DNA of 62,440 nucleotides, taken from the NCBI GenBank assembly GCA_039028935.1, contig JBCCHD010000004.1:113043-175482 (forward strand), read 5' to 3'. The stretch comes from Pseudomonadota bacterium. Its GTDB lineage: Bacteria > Pseudomonadota > Gammaproteobacteria > Steroidobacterales > SZUA-146. The notes beneath the pieces were generated by a model. It ran no database searches, was not told where the DNA came from, and saw only the letters and a list, made by a program, of their open reading frames with translations. The translations under genes and the position numbers were made by a program. This document shows, piece by piece, positions 44,817-54,500 of this stretch (the stretch's first letter is position 1; each line of letters starts with the position of its first letter).

Positions 44817-45941
44817 ATGGACCTCATTTCGACGATTAACGCAGCCTTTACCAACGTTCAGCGCTTTGAGAGCTTTAGCCTCAATAGCAATGGCAGCCAA
44901 CAGCAAGTCGGCTATCAGGAACGCGAAACCATGAGTCGGTCGGCAGGACAAATCGATGCCGGTCGCTTACTGCCTGCGGGTAGCGGCAACTCGTCTGTCG
45001 GCGTGCGGGAGGCGGTACAAAGCGCGATCGCCTACGACCGCTCCGAAAGCGGCACGTTGCAGCTGCGTACGCAGGAAGGTGACATCGTGCGTATGAAGTT
45101 TCTCAACAGCGAGAGTTACAACGCGCAGAATCAACAGTTTGAGGAAGGCGGTACCGTCATCTCTGATTTTTCGATGCTCGGCAGCAATTCGTCGCAGTTT
45201 AAAGTGGTCGTTGAAGGCGATTTGAACGGCGAGGAACTCGCCGCAATTCGAGATGTGCTGATTCAGGCGCGTGAGATGGCCACCAATTTCTACGATGGCG
45301 ATGTGAAGAACGCTTTCTCAATGGCCAGTCAGCTGAATTTCGACAGCGAGCAGCTAGCCAACGTCAACATGCAGTTTAATCTACGGGAAACGGTTACGTA
45401 TGCCGACATATTGGCACAGGCTGCTCCGGCACCAACTGACCCGGCCACTCAACCCGTGGCACCAGAGGTGCAAGTAGCGCCGGTTTACGATCCCGAACCC
45501 AGTGCGCCGACCGTCGCAGCGTCAACCGCTAATCCGGTCAATGTCGCGGCAGCGGCACCCTCAACCGCCGCGGTGAATGAGCCTGCTGTCGTCCAAGAAT
45601 CCCCCGATGCTGTGGCGCCTGCGCCGGCAGTGGCGCCAGTGCCATCGGCCAATGCGACACCGGCGGCACTGAGTGAGCCTCTGTCTAACGCACTCTCAAC
45701 GATCAACAACTTCTTGAATCAAGTCTCCGACTCGATCAACGCCTTCAGTGATCGCTTTCAGACCGGTGGCGTGCGACCGAATTTCGCGTTCAGCGGTAGC
45801 TTTCAACTGCAGGTGTTCAGCGCGTTGGTGAGTCAACTCGACAGCGCAGAGCCCGAGCAGGCCCAGGGGAATGGGCTTGCCGCCGACACGCTCAGCGAAA
45901 TGGCCATGCGCATGGAGGCTCGTTTCGACGCGTTGATCTAA
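44817..45941 (+). CDS. Unrecognised protein with Pro/Ala-rich linker
   Basis: 374 residues, no signal peptide or membrane segment. Residues about 75-195 form a folded region with the characteristic string EGDLNGEELAAIRDVLIQAR and FYDGDVKNAFSMASQLNF, seen in uncharacterised proteobacterial proteins. Residues about 201-285 are a low-complexity Pro/Ala/Val linker, and 286-374 a helical C-terminal region. ATG 44817 follows GGGGAAAGCGAG. I do not recognise a function. Single gene, ending before a MITE-like palindrome. Confidence 0.65.
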   Translation: MDLISTINAAFTNVQRFESFSLNSNGSQQQVGYQERETMSRSAGQIDAGRLLPAGSGNSSVGVREAVQSAIAYDRSESGTLQLRTQEGDIVRMKFLNSESYNAQNQQFEEGGTVISDFSMLGSNSSQFKVVVEGDLNGEELAAIRDVLIQAREMATNFYDGDVKNAFSMASQLNFDSEQLANVNMQFNLRETVTYADILAQAAPAPTDPATQPVAPEVQVAPVYDPEPSAPTVAASTANPVNVAAAAPSTAAVNEPAVVQESPDAVAPAPAVAPVPSANATPAALSEPLSNALSTINNFLNQVSDSINAFSDRFQTGGVRPNFAFSGSFQLQVFSALVSQLDSAEPEQAQGNGLAADTLSEMAMRMEARFDALI

Positions 45942-45963
45942 ACCCCGTCCACGTTGTTCGACT

Positions 45964-46078
45964 ATGAGGCCGGACCCGCACGTTTTGTACTAAATCCTTT
46001 TTGCTAGACAGGCGCGGTAGAGCAAAAAGGGTGGTGGCATTGACTTAGTAGCATACAAAACTGAGGGTCTGGCCTCAT
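45964..46078. repeat. Imperfect 115-bp palindrome, MITE- or REP-like
   Basis: The ends ATGAGGCC and GGCCTCAT are perfect inverted repeats. Pairing continues imperfectly through GGACCC/GGGTCT and GTTTTGTA/TACAAAAC to a perfect inner stem CCTTTTTGCT (45996-46005) with AGCAAAAAGG (46021-46030) and a 15-base loop. It lies between two genes and has no coding capacity. The shape is that of a small nonautonomous element or a REP pair mobilised by a RAYT-type transposase. Confidence 0.6.
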
Positions 46079-46244
46079 TCTATTGAGCGCCCTCCCAGCA
46101 ATCGGCACGCGGATGACACGCCTTGCAGCGCCGAACCTCGGCAACGGCTTTGGCCGACCTGCCTGTAGCAAGCGCTCAGCCGCTGCTTAGAATCCGGTCA
46201 ACTCGACAATCTCAGAACGCCGCGTCGTTGCGTCCCGAGCGCCG

Positions 46245-46823
46245 CTACTCGGCTTTACGCACACCGTGAATTCGGTGTACTTCGAGCCACTGCTTTTGAT
46301 CCTTGGACCACTCCATCTTCCACTCAAAACTGTTGTCTTGAATATCAAAAAACGTGATGCGCGAATGAAAGCCATTGGCCCCCGGTTTGTCGCTGAGCAT
46401 AACGATCGTCTCAGCGTCCGACACCGCGGTAAATCCTGAGGGTGGCGTGGCAGCGGTGGTGAGCCATGTCATGACCCATTTCTTTTCAGCCGGGTTGTAG
46501 ACACGCAGATTCACGCCGCGGGTACGTGTCGACTCGTCGTCGACCTTTTGTTCAACGGGTGGTGATACGTATAAATCTCGAATTCCGTGACCGTTGTATT
46601 CCCAATGAAAATCCCAATCGGCAGATGTTGACGGCTGCCAGCCCGACCCGTCCGGCTTAAGCGACTCCTCAGTGGTAGACCAGCGGCCGACCAACTTACC
46701 CATGTGCGCGACCTCAGGCGGAGCGTTCGGATTCATGCCGTTGAGCGCGTTGCCAGCGACCGATGACGTCACGGTCAGAACGATACCGGCGGCCAGTACC
46801 GGAATAATTCGAATCAAATTCAT
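46245..46823 (-). CDS. Exported DUF1579-like protein
   Basis: 192 residues with a signal peptide (about 1-24). The mature domain, HMGKLVGRWSTTEESLKPDG through WDFHWEYNGHGIRDLYVSP to SRITFFDIQDNSFEWKMEWS, is a lipocalin-like beta-barrel of the DUF1579 kind. Function unknown; ligand binding in the periplasm is inferred. It diverges from the thioesterase gene, 93 bases apart. Confidence 0.65.
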   Translation of the reverse strand: MNLIRIIPVLAAGIVLTVTSSVAGNALNGMNPNAPPEVAHMGKLVGRWSTTEESLKPDGSGWQPSTSADWDFHWEYNGHGIRDLYVSPPVEQKVDDESTRTRGVNLRVYNPAEKKWVMTWLTTAATPPSGFTAVSDAETIVMLSDKPGANGFHSRITFFDIQDNSFEWKMEWSKDQKQWLEVHRIHGVRKAE

Positions 46824-46916
46824 GGTAACCCCCCTTGTGTAGATGCTTTAATAAGACTCGCGCACGCTCGCAAAGTTCGGCGTGACGTTTAAGCGGACCA
46901 CGTTCGAGGGGCATAA

Positions 46917-47315
46917 ATGGCGGATGAATTTGAAACGGCGAACCAGTGTTTTGCGTGTGGACCGGATAACCCAATCGGATTGAAGATCGTCTTCACCGTA
47001 GCGGGCGATCGCTGCACTGGCGAATTTACGCCTAATGCACACCATGTGGGTTACGAAAATACCGTGCACGGCGGCATCATTTTTTCCTGTCTCGATGACG
47101 TCATGGCGAACGTGCTTTATCAGCAGCAGCGCAAGGCGCATACGGCCAAATGCGATGTGCGCTATCGGCAAGCACTTGAAGTAGGTCAAACGGTCAAGCT
47201 GATCGGCTGGATCGACAGCGAGCGTGGGCGACTCATTCAAATGAAAGGCGAAATGCGGCTCGCCGACGACGACTCGATGATTGCCAGCTGCAGCGCTCGC
47301 TTCATGCTGGCCTAA
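46917..47315 (+). CDS. PaaI-type hotdog thioesterase
   Basis: 132 residues. CFACGPDNPIGLKI and VGYENTVHGGIIFSCLDDVMA are the PaaI hotdog signatures; the His-Gly-Gly and Asp are the usual catalytic-face residues. It would hydrolyse acyl-CoA esters, perhaps small aromatic or branched ones. Single gene. Confidence 0.8.
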   Translation: MADEFETANQCFACGPDNPIGLKIVFTVAGDRCTGEFTPNAHHVGYENTVHGGIIFSCLDDVMANVLYQQQRKAHTAKCDVRYRQALEVGQTVKLIGWIDSERGRLIQMKGEMRLADDDSMIASCSARFMLA

Positions 47316-47588
47316 TGGCGGCCGATTCGCCGACAGGCTGACCCGCTCATCGGTTGACCCTGGCCGGTCAACGAGAATCCAAGGGCTCGCACGCATTAGT
47401 GGGCCGATGCGACTGAATGATCCTTAGTCACGGCTGACTCTAGCTCCTCCTCTGCGCATGGATTATGTTGCGCCCAGACGAAAACGGTCGACACCCCTTG
47501 CGCTGTCGTTATATGTTTAACCTATCGACCACGCAAGCGCCGCCGGCGCCCGCGGTCGCAATAATAAACGCCTCAATCTGGAGCCAGC

Positions 47589-48245
47589 ATGCGCCACATG
47601 CTTACCGAAACTGAAGCCCGCGTGATCGGGTGCCTGATGGAAAAGTCGGTGACAACACCCGACCAATACCCACTCACACTCAATGCTCTGACCAACGCGT
47701 GCAACCAAAAATCGAGTCGCCATCCTGTGATGAATCTCGAACAAGGATCCGTGCAGCATGCGGTGCGTGAACTTGAAAAGAAAAAGCTCGTCACGCTCGA
47801 CGAGAATTTTCGACGCGGCGTAGAAAAATATTCCCATCGATTTTACACGACCCAGTATGAAGGCTATCAATTCGACAGCGCCCAGCATGCGGTGGTGTGC
47901 CTGCTGTTACTGCGCGGCCCGCAAACACCTGGCGAACTTCGCACTCGCTCCACTCGCCTGCATGCGTTTGATGACAACAGTGCCGTGGTCGCTACGCTTC
48001 ACACACTGATGGCCAGCGACAGCGACGCGCTGGTGACTCAGCTACCGCGTACGCCCGGCCGCAAAGACAGCGAATACATGCATCTTTTTTGTGGCGATAT
48101 CGATGTCGATGCCTATGCCGCCGCAACGCCTACGCCCGCGCCGCGCGCGTCATCCGCCAGCGCCCTCCACGCGCTGACTGAGCGTGTTGAGGCATTGGAA
48201 ACACAAGTGACTGAACTTACCCGACGACTCAATGAACAACACTAA
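47589..48245 (+). CDS. yceH: YceH/DUF480 family winged-helix protein
   Basis: 218 residues. LTETEARVIGCLMEKSVTTPDQYPLTLNALTNACNQ is the DUF480 first winged helix, LLLRGPQTPGELRTRSTRLH the second, and the C-terminus is a coiled coil (LHALTERVEALETQVTELTRRL). E. coli YceH has the same two winged-helix domains; a DNA-binding role is inferred. ATG 47589 follows GGAG. The next gene overlaps by 14 bases. Confidence 0.85.
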   Translation: MRHMLTETEARVIGCLMEKSVTTPDQYPLTLNALTNACNQKSSRHPVMNLEQGSVQHAVRELEKKKLVTLDENFRRGVEKYSHRFYTTQYEGYQFDSAQHAVVCLLLLRGPQTPGELRTRSTRLHAFDDNSAVVATLHTLMASDSDALVTQLPRTPGRKDSEYMHLFCGDIDVDAYAAATPTPAPRASSASALHALTERVEALETQVTELTRRLNEQH

Positions 48246-50046
48246 TCAACATTCACCAAGAACGTCGATGACGTCCGTATCGTTATCCTGTCTGGCGTAC
48301 GCCGCAGCGCTTTTCTCAAGCGCTTTGTTTGTCGCCAACACAGTGAATGCTGACTCAGCAAAACAGTCGGGAGACCAAACTGTCCACTCGTCTCGATTGC
48401 CAGCCAGCAAAGGGGCTCTACCGCCCACTCAGGTCGCCAAGCCATCAGTGGGTTCGCCGGTGAATCCAGCACTCAATCCACCGAGTGAGATACGGTTCAC
48501 TGATGTCACCGAAGACGCCGGTCTGAGTTTTGTTCACGACAATGCGATCGACCATCAGTCCGGGCCGATGACGGGCGGCGGCGCGGTGGGCGATTTCAAT
48601 GACGACGGCTTCGCAGACCTTTACGTGATCGGTGGTGGTGACCGCCGCGACGCGCTGTATATCAACAATGGCGACGGCACGTTTTCGGATCAAGCGGACT
48701 CATGGAATCTTGCCGAACCACACCGAGGAACCGGCGCCACAGCCAGCGACTACGATAATGACGGCGACGTCGATCTGTTTGTCACCAGCTTCGGCGCCAT
48801 GAGCGAAAATGCCGATCTCGGCAAACATCGTTTGTATCGCAACGACGGTGACCGCTTTACGAACGTGGCGGTTGAGGCCGGCGTATCGACAACCAGCACC
48901 ACGCACCCTGACGGCTACGGTGCCGCGTTTGGCGATTATGATCGCGATGGCGATCTCGATTTGTTTGTCGGCGCCTGGCATAACGCGCCGGTGCTCGGCG
49001 CTCGACTTTTTGATAATCAAGGCGACGGTACCTTTGTCGACGCGACTGCCAGCGCGGGGATCATCACGCGCAGCACGCGCGCCTTCGGCGCCATCTTTGC
49101 GGATATGGACAACGACTTTTTTCCTGAGCTGCTGGTTGCCGGCGACTTTGGCACAAATCGCTACTACCGCAACAACCAGGACGGTACCTTTACCGAACTC
49201 GACCCGGGCAGTGGCTTAGCCAATGCGAACGACGAGGTGAGTTGGAGCATCGGTAATGCGCACAACGCGATGGGCACAACCGTCGGCGACTTCAATCGCG
49301 ATGGTCGTCTCGACTGGTTTGTAACGGCGATCTGGCCCACCGCCGCATTCGAGAGCGACTTCTGGGGAAACGGCCTTTATCTTAATCAGGGCATGCACAC
49401 GTTTGCAGAAGAGGCCGAACGCTATCGAGTGCACGATGGCGGCTGGGGGTGGGGCACCGAAGCGGCGGATTTCGATAACGACGGCTGGACGGATCTAGTC
49501 ATGACAAACGGGTGGCCGTTCCAAGACTCAGTGACGGGCGCGAGTTTTGACAACGAAGCGTCGTATCTTTGGCGTAACAATGGCGACGGCACGTTTGCCG
49601 CGCCCGATGCGCAAACCGGCTTTGATCACACCGGCCAGGGCCGCGCACTTTTAACGCTTGATTACGATCGCGACGGCGACATCGATATCGTCATTTTGTC
49701 GAATCAGGAACCCATGCGCTTGTTTAGAAATGAGCAAAACAATTCATATACGTCGCTCACTGCCCGCTGGTTGCAGGTTGAAATTGACGCAAGCCTCCAC
49801 CCACGGCGCGCGCCACACGGCATCGGCGCTCGTCTGACGCTCGAAGCCGGCGGCGTCGCGCAAACCCAGTATATAAAGGCTGGCGGCACCTATCTTGGGC
49901 AGAGTGAGGCGGTCGCTCATTTTGGTCTTGGCGACGTCAAACGTATCGACAAACTCACCATTGATTGGGGCGACGGGGAACCGATTGTGCTGCAGCGCGT
50001 TCGCTTGGATCGACGACTCAAAGTGAAAACCTACGTCAAACGCTAA
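48232..50046 (+). CDS. Exported FG-GAP/VCBS repeat protein with ASPIC/UnbV C-terminus
   Basis: 604 residues with a signal peptide (about 13-40). Many calcium-binding FG-GAP blades follow, with DFNDDGFADLYV, DYDNDGDVDLFV, DYDRDGDLDLFV, DFNRDGRLDWFV, DFDNDGWTDLVM and DYDRDGDIDIVI, i.e. an integrin-like seven-bladed propeller. The C-terminal HGIGARLTLEAGGVAQTQYI then LGQSEAVAHFGLGD is the ASPIC/UnbV module. Surface or extracellular protein; binding target unknown. Start is at 48232 or, with a shorter N-terminus, 48268; neither has a clear SD. Confidence 0.8.
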   Translation: MNNTNQHSPRTSMTSVSLSCLAYAAALFSSALFVANTVNADSAKQSGDQTVHSSRLPASKGALPPTQVAKPSVGSPVNPALNPPSEIRFTDVTEDAGLSFVHDNAIDHQSGPMTGGGAVGDFNDDGFADLYVIGGGDRRDALYINNGDGTFSDQADSWNLAEPHRGTGATASDYDNDGDVDLFVTSFGAMSENADLGKHRLYRNDGDRFTNVAVEAGVSTTSTTHPDGYGAAFGDYDRDGDLDLFVGAWHNAPVLGARLFDNQGDGTFVDATASAGIITRSTRAFGAIFADMDNDFFPELLVAGDFGTNRYYRNNQDGTFTELDPGSGLANANDEVSWSIGNAHNAMGTTVGDFNRDGRLDWFVTAIWPTAAFESDFWGNGLYLNQGMHTFAEEAERYRVHDGGWGWGTEAADFDNDGWTDLVMTNGWPFQDSVTGASFDNEASYLWRNNGDGTFAAPDAQTGFDHTGQGRALLTLDYDRDGDIDIVILSNQEPMRLFRNEQNNSYTSLTARWLQVEIDASLHPRRAPHGIGARLTLEAGGVAQTQYIKAGGTYLGQSEAVAHFGLGDVKRIDKLTIDWGDGEPIVLQRVRLDRRLKVKTYVKR

Positions 50047-50147
50047 CCGGTTGATTCGCGGTGCGGCACAAAAAGTCGATTGCATGAATCTTCGAGGCGG
50101 ACTAAGGTTGACGTTCTAAATTGGGGAACAACAAGGGGATACCTCCC

Positions 50148-51296
50148 ATGAAATTCAAATCAACACAATGGCTGTGCATGAGTCTTATGGTGGCCTGGTC
50201 TGGTTTTGCACTTGCGCAAGACATATGGGACACGGACGGCGACGGTTTCGACGATAATAATGATAACTGCACGCTGGTTCACAACGAACTCCAGCGCGAT
50301 ACCGATGGCGATTCATTTGGCAACATGTGCGACGCCGACTTCAACGGCGACGGTCAAATTAACTTTCTCGATCTGAGCTACCTCAGTCAGCGCTTTCTGA
50401 CCACCGATCCCGATGCCGATATCAATGGCGATGGCTCAGTGAACTTTGTCGATATCGCGTTGTTTGGTGAGTTGTTCATGACGGTTCCGGGCCCAACCGG
50501 CACCGATCCAGAACAACCGCCGTGCACCTGCTACTTCAGCGGCGACTGCCCAAGCGGTACGTTCTGCAACTATGGTCCTGGCAGTTTTGCGACGGAAGAC
50601 ATTTGCGTATGGCGTGACATCAAACCCTTCGGTGTAATCGGCGCAGGTTGCTCAATCGAATCCAACCTCACGACAGGCGACTGGATTCCGGATATTTGTG
50701 ACGGCGTGTGTACGTCATCAACACAAGGCTCTGCGATTGGTCTTGAGAATACCGACATGGTGGCTGAAGCAATGATGACCTGGGGTCAGGCGATGATCGA
50801 CCCGTCGGCCGCAGGTGGTGGCCCGGTTGATCCGGTGTTGGCAGAACGCGCTAACGCCTTGCCGTTCAGCCTGCCCACGATTCCCATTCAGCTCGGTCGC
50901 TACGCGGCGGACGCACTGGCGATGGCTGCAGGTGAGCCCTTCCACGATTACTTCTGCCACTACGAAGGACATCCGGAAGATCCGAACCAGCCTGTCGTCA
51001 ACCTCGCCAACGATCCGTGTCGAGTAACCTCGGGCCAGCTCACCATTCAAGCACTCGCGTCGGAGCTAAAAACGCCCGGCACCGCGCGCGCGATTATGGA
51101 GCAGATTCCCGAAGCCTGTCCGAAGAACTGGCAGTCGCTGTTTATCACCGAATGTGATGCCGGCCCAGGTGCGTTGAATTGCGCGATTCAGTACATTGAA
51201 TCGCAAGCACAATTCCTTCGCACGCCGTCGGTAGGCGGTGCGTCACCCGCCGAGCAGAATCTGCTCGATCAACTCATGGGTGCAGCCGGCCGCTAA
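50148..51296 (+). CDS. Secreted TSP3/dockerin-like protein with Cys-rich region
   Basis: 382 residues with a signal peptide ending ALAQ (about 24). Residues 25-60 are TSP3 repeats (DTDGDGFDDNNDNC, DTDGDSFGNMCDADFNGDG) and 63-110 two dockerin-like loops (DFNGDGQINFLD, DINGDGSVNFVD), ending PGPTG. The following region has many cysteines (CTCYFSGDCPSGTFCNYG) and then an alpha-rich part without recognised domain. ATG 50148 follows AAGGGG. The N-terminal module is the same type as in 8594 and 38606. A strong terminator follows. Confidence 0.75.
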   Translation: MKFKSTQWLCMSLMVAWSGFALAQDIWDTDGDGFDDNNDNCTLVHNELQRDTDGDSFGNMCDADFNGDGQINFLDLSYLSQRFLTTDPDADINGDGSVNFVDIALFGELFMTVPGPTGTDPEQPPCTCYFSGDCPSGTFCNYGPGSFATEDICVWRDIKPFGVIGAGCSIESNLTTGDWIPDICDGVCTSSTQGSAIGLENTDMVAEAMMTWGQAMIDPSAAGGGPVDPVLAERANALPFSLPTIPIQLGRYAADALAMAAGEPFHDYFCHYEGHPEDPNQPVVNLANDPCRVTSGQLTIQALASELKTPGTARAIMEQIPEACPKNWQSLFITECDAGPGALNCAIQYIESQAQFLRTPSVGGASPAEQNLLDQLMGAAGR

Positions 51297-51321
51297 ACTC
51301 GGTGCGGTGGTAAGACTAGAA

Positions 51322-51348
51322 AAGGCCGGCTTTGCCGGCCTTTTTTTT
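51322..51348 (+). terminator. Rho-independent terminator
   Basis: AAGGCCGGC (51322-51330) pairs perfectly with GCCGGCCTT (51334-51342) around TTT, and an eight-T tract follows. It ends the transcript of the dockerin-like gene at 51296. Confidence 0.95.
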
Positions 51349-51535
51349 GGAACTCCCGGCAACAGAACCACTCCCCACTCTGACCGACATGACGGTTCCG
51401 TTCTACGCCTAACCGGAAAAACGAACCGTCTGAAAGCGGCTTTTCCTTTCGCGACGTGATGTCGCCCCTGTGGTGGAGTTCCCAGGGCACTATCGTCTAT
51501 GATCATTCGCAATCACTTGGCGCTCGGGGAAAACC

Positions 51536-54500
51536 ATGTACAACACTATCATGCTGGTCGTGGGTCTGTTTGTCGTCGGGCTATTCACATCCACCGCGTC
51601 GCGCGCTGACAACGAGTCGGGAGGCTGGTCGGTAGAAGCCATCGGCGGCGAAGCGCGTGACATCGCGATTAACACGACGCGAGGCACTTGGATGAGTCTC
51701 GACGTGAGTCCGGACGGCCGCACGCTCGCGTTTGACCTACTCGGCGACATCTACACGATGCCCATTACCGGCGGCCAAGCGACCGCCATTCACAGCGGGT
51801 TATCTTGGTCGATTCAACCTCGATTTAGCCCGGACGGCACCGAAATTGCTTTTACCAGCGATGCCGGTGGTGGCGACAACATTTGGATTATGGACGCTGA
51901 CGGCGATCACCCACGTCCGCTAACGAAGGAGCGCTTTCGTCTCCTCAACAATCCCTACTGGTCGCCAGAGGGCGATTATCTCGTCGCCCGAAAGCATTTC
52001 ACGACCACGCGTTCGCTGGGTACCGGAGAGATCTGGATGTACCACCGCAACGGAGGGGGTGGGATTGTTGTGGTCGAACGACCATCACCGCAACATCAAA
52101 AGGAAATAGGCGAACCGGCCATCTCACCAGATGGTCGCTACATTTATTTCAGCATGGACACCACACCGGGTGCCCGCTTTCAGTACGCGCAGGACTCAAA
52201 CGGCGAGATTTTTCAGATCCGTCGTCACGACCTGCACACCGGCATCACCGAGCCGTACGTCACAGGCCCTGGCGGCGCCGTGCGTCCAACGCCATCACCC
52301 GATGGTCGCTACTTGGCCTTCGTACGCCGAATTCGTACGCAAAGCGCGTTGTTCCTCAAAGATCTAACCAACGGCGAGGAATATGCCATTTACGAACAGC
52401 TCGATCGCGATATGCAAGAAGTGTGGGGAGTCCAGGGTGTGTACCCGAATTTTGACTGGACCCCCGACTCCAACAGCATTGTCTTTTGGAGTGAAGGGGC
52501 CATCAAGCGCATCGATATACACAGCAAGCGTGTCACACCCATACCGTTTGAAGTCAACGATACACGCACGGTGTATGCGCCCCCTCGCCCGAAGTTCGAT
52601 GTAGCGCCCGACGAATTCGATACGCAAATGGTGCGCAACGCTGAGGTGTCACCCGCTGGCGATCGCGTGGTGTTTGAATCGATGGGCAAGCTCTACATTA
52701 AGCGCCTGCCCGATGGCGAAGCAAAACGCCTAACCCGCGGCGACACAATCGAGTACGACCCAACCTGGTCGCGGGATGGGCGTCATATTGCCTTCGTGAG
52801 CTGGACCGATGATGGGCTTGGCCATATTGCTCAGGTTCGGTCGCGCGGCGGAAAAAGTAAAACACTCACCGCCACATCTGGCCACTTTCACGCTCCGCGG
52901 TATGCGCCGGACGGCGAGTCTATTGCGTTCGTCTCTGCACGCCTGGGCAACCTCACGTCTCCGGCTCGCACGATGCAAAACGGGGTGTTCATGGTCAGCT
53001 CGCGAGGCGGCGAGGCGCGCTTCATCACACCCGCCAGCAGCAATCCGCATTTTGGCCGTCGCAATGATCGTCTCTATGTCACTCGCGACGTCGAAGGTGG
53101 CCAAATGCTCGTGAGCATTGACCTCAATGGCGACAATCCACGCGTGCATGCGCGCGGCGAATTTCTGCGACGATTTGAAGTGGCCCCCGACGATCGCCAC
53201 GTCGCCTTTCGAGAAAATTACCATATCTATGTACTACCGCTTCCACCGGGCGGCCACCCCCTTATGGTGACTACCCATGTCGGCAGTCTTAATATGACGC
53301 GCGCCAGTGGCGACGGTGGTAATTTTCCGCACTGGAGCGCCGACGGTCGCGCACTGCACTGGTCGCTTGGACCAACGCTGTACAGCACACCCACCGATGC
53401 ACTGTTTGCATTGCCAAATGAAGAAGAAGCAGCCTATCGGCCGCCCGAAGTCGGCGTATCGATGTCGAGGAGAGTCGCGGCGGATGTCCCTGACAGTACG
53501 ATCGCGTTTACGGGCGGCCGCCTAATCACCATGCGCGATGCCGACGGCGGTGTCATTGAGCACGGCACGGTGGTTGTGCGCGGCAATCGCATCGTGGCGG
53601 TTGGCGAAAAGGATGCGGTCGAGATTCCTACGGATGCCAATGTCGTCGATGTGACGGGCAAGACACTGATTCCCGGCCTGATCGACGCACATGCGCATGG
53701 CCAGCAAAGCGCGGGCATGATGGTCGAACAGAACTGGCGCCACTACGGCACGCTCGCGCTTGGCGTCACGACAACCTTCGACCCCTCCAATGAAGCCACC
53801 TCAATTTTTGCAGCAGCAGAAATGCAGCGTGCCGGACTGATTCTGGCACCACGTATCTACTCGACAGGCAACATCATTTATGGCGCCCGATCGGGCAGCT
53901 TTGCCAAAATCGACTCACTGGAGGAGGCGCGTGAACACGTTCGCCGACTTAAGGCCCAAGGCGCCATCAGTGTGAAGAACTACAATCAACCCAGGCGTGA
54001 TCAGCGCCAACAGGTTGCCGTTGCGGCTCGTGAAGAGAACATGCTCACCGTGGGCGAAGGCGGCGCGCTCTACCATATGGACCTATCGATGGTGGCTGAC
54101 GGCAATAGCGCCATAGAGCACAACTTGCCTCAAGAAACCCTCTACGATGACGTGGTGCAGTTTTGGCAACAGACCAACGTCGCCTACACGCCGACGCTAG
54201 TCGTGACCTACGGTGGCCTGACCGCCGAGCACTATTGGTACAAAGAACGCAATGTATGGGAACACCCGATCTTAAGTCGTTTCGTACCGCCGCGCGTGTT
54301 GCAACCCCGCTCTGTGCGACGCATTACCGCGCCGGATGAGGATTTTTATCATATCAACGCGGCAGCGGCCTCCAAAGTACTCGCTGACGCAGGCGTTAAT
54401 GTGAGTATTGGCGCACATGGCCAGCGCGAGGGCCTGGCCAGTCACTGGGAAATTTGGGGGTTCGCCCAAGGGGGAATGTCTCCCGTTGAGGCGCTGCGTA

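Noticed and set aside
47353-47372. Short hairpin GTTGACC...GGTCAAC after the thioesterase gene
   Set aside because: A seven-base stem with no T tract is expected by chance in a window of this size.
51349-51482. GGAACTCC / GGAGTTCC inverted arms 134 bases apart after the terminator
   Set aside because: Only the 8-base ends and a short inner GACGGTTC pair match; the rest does not fold well, so it is not called as an element.
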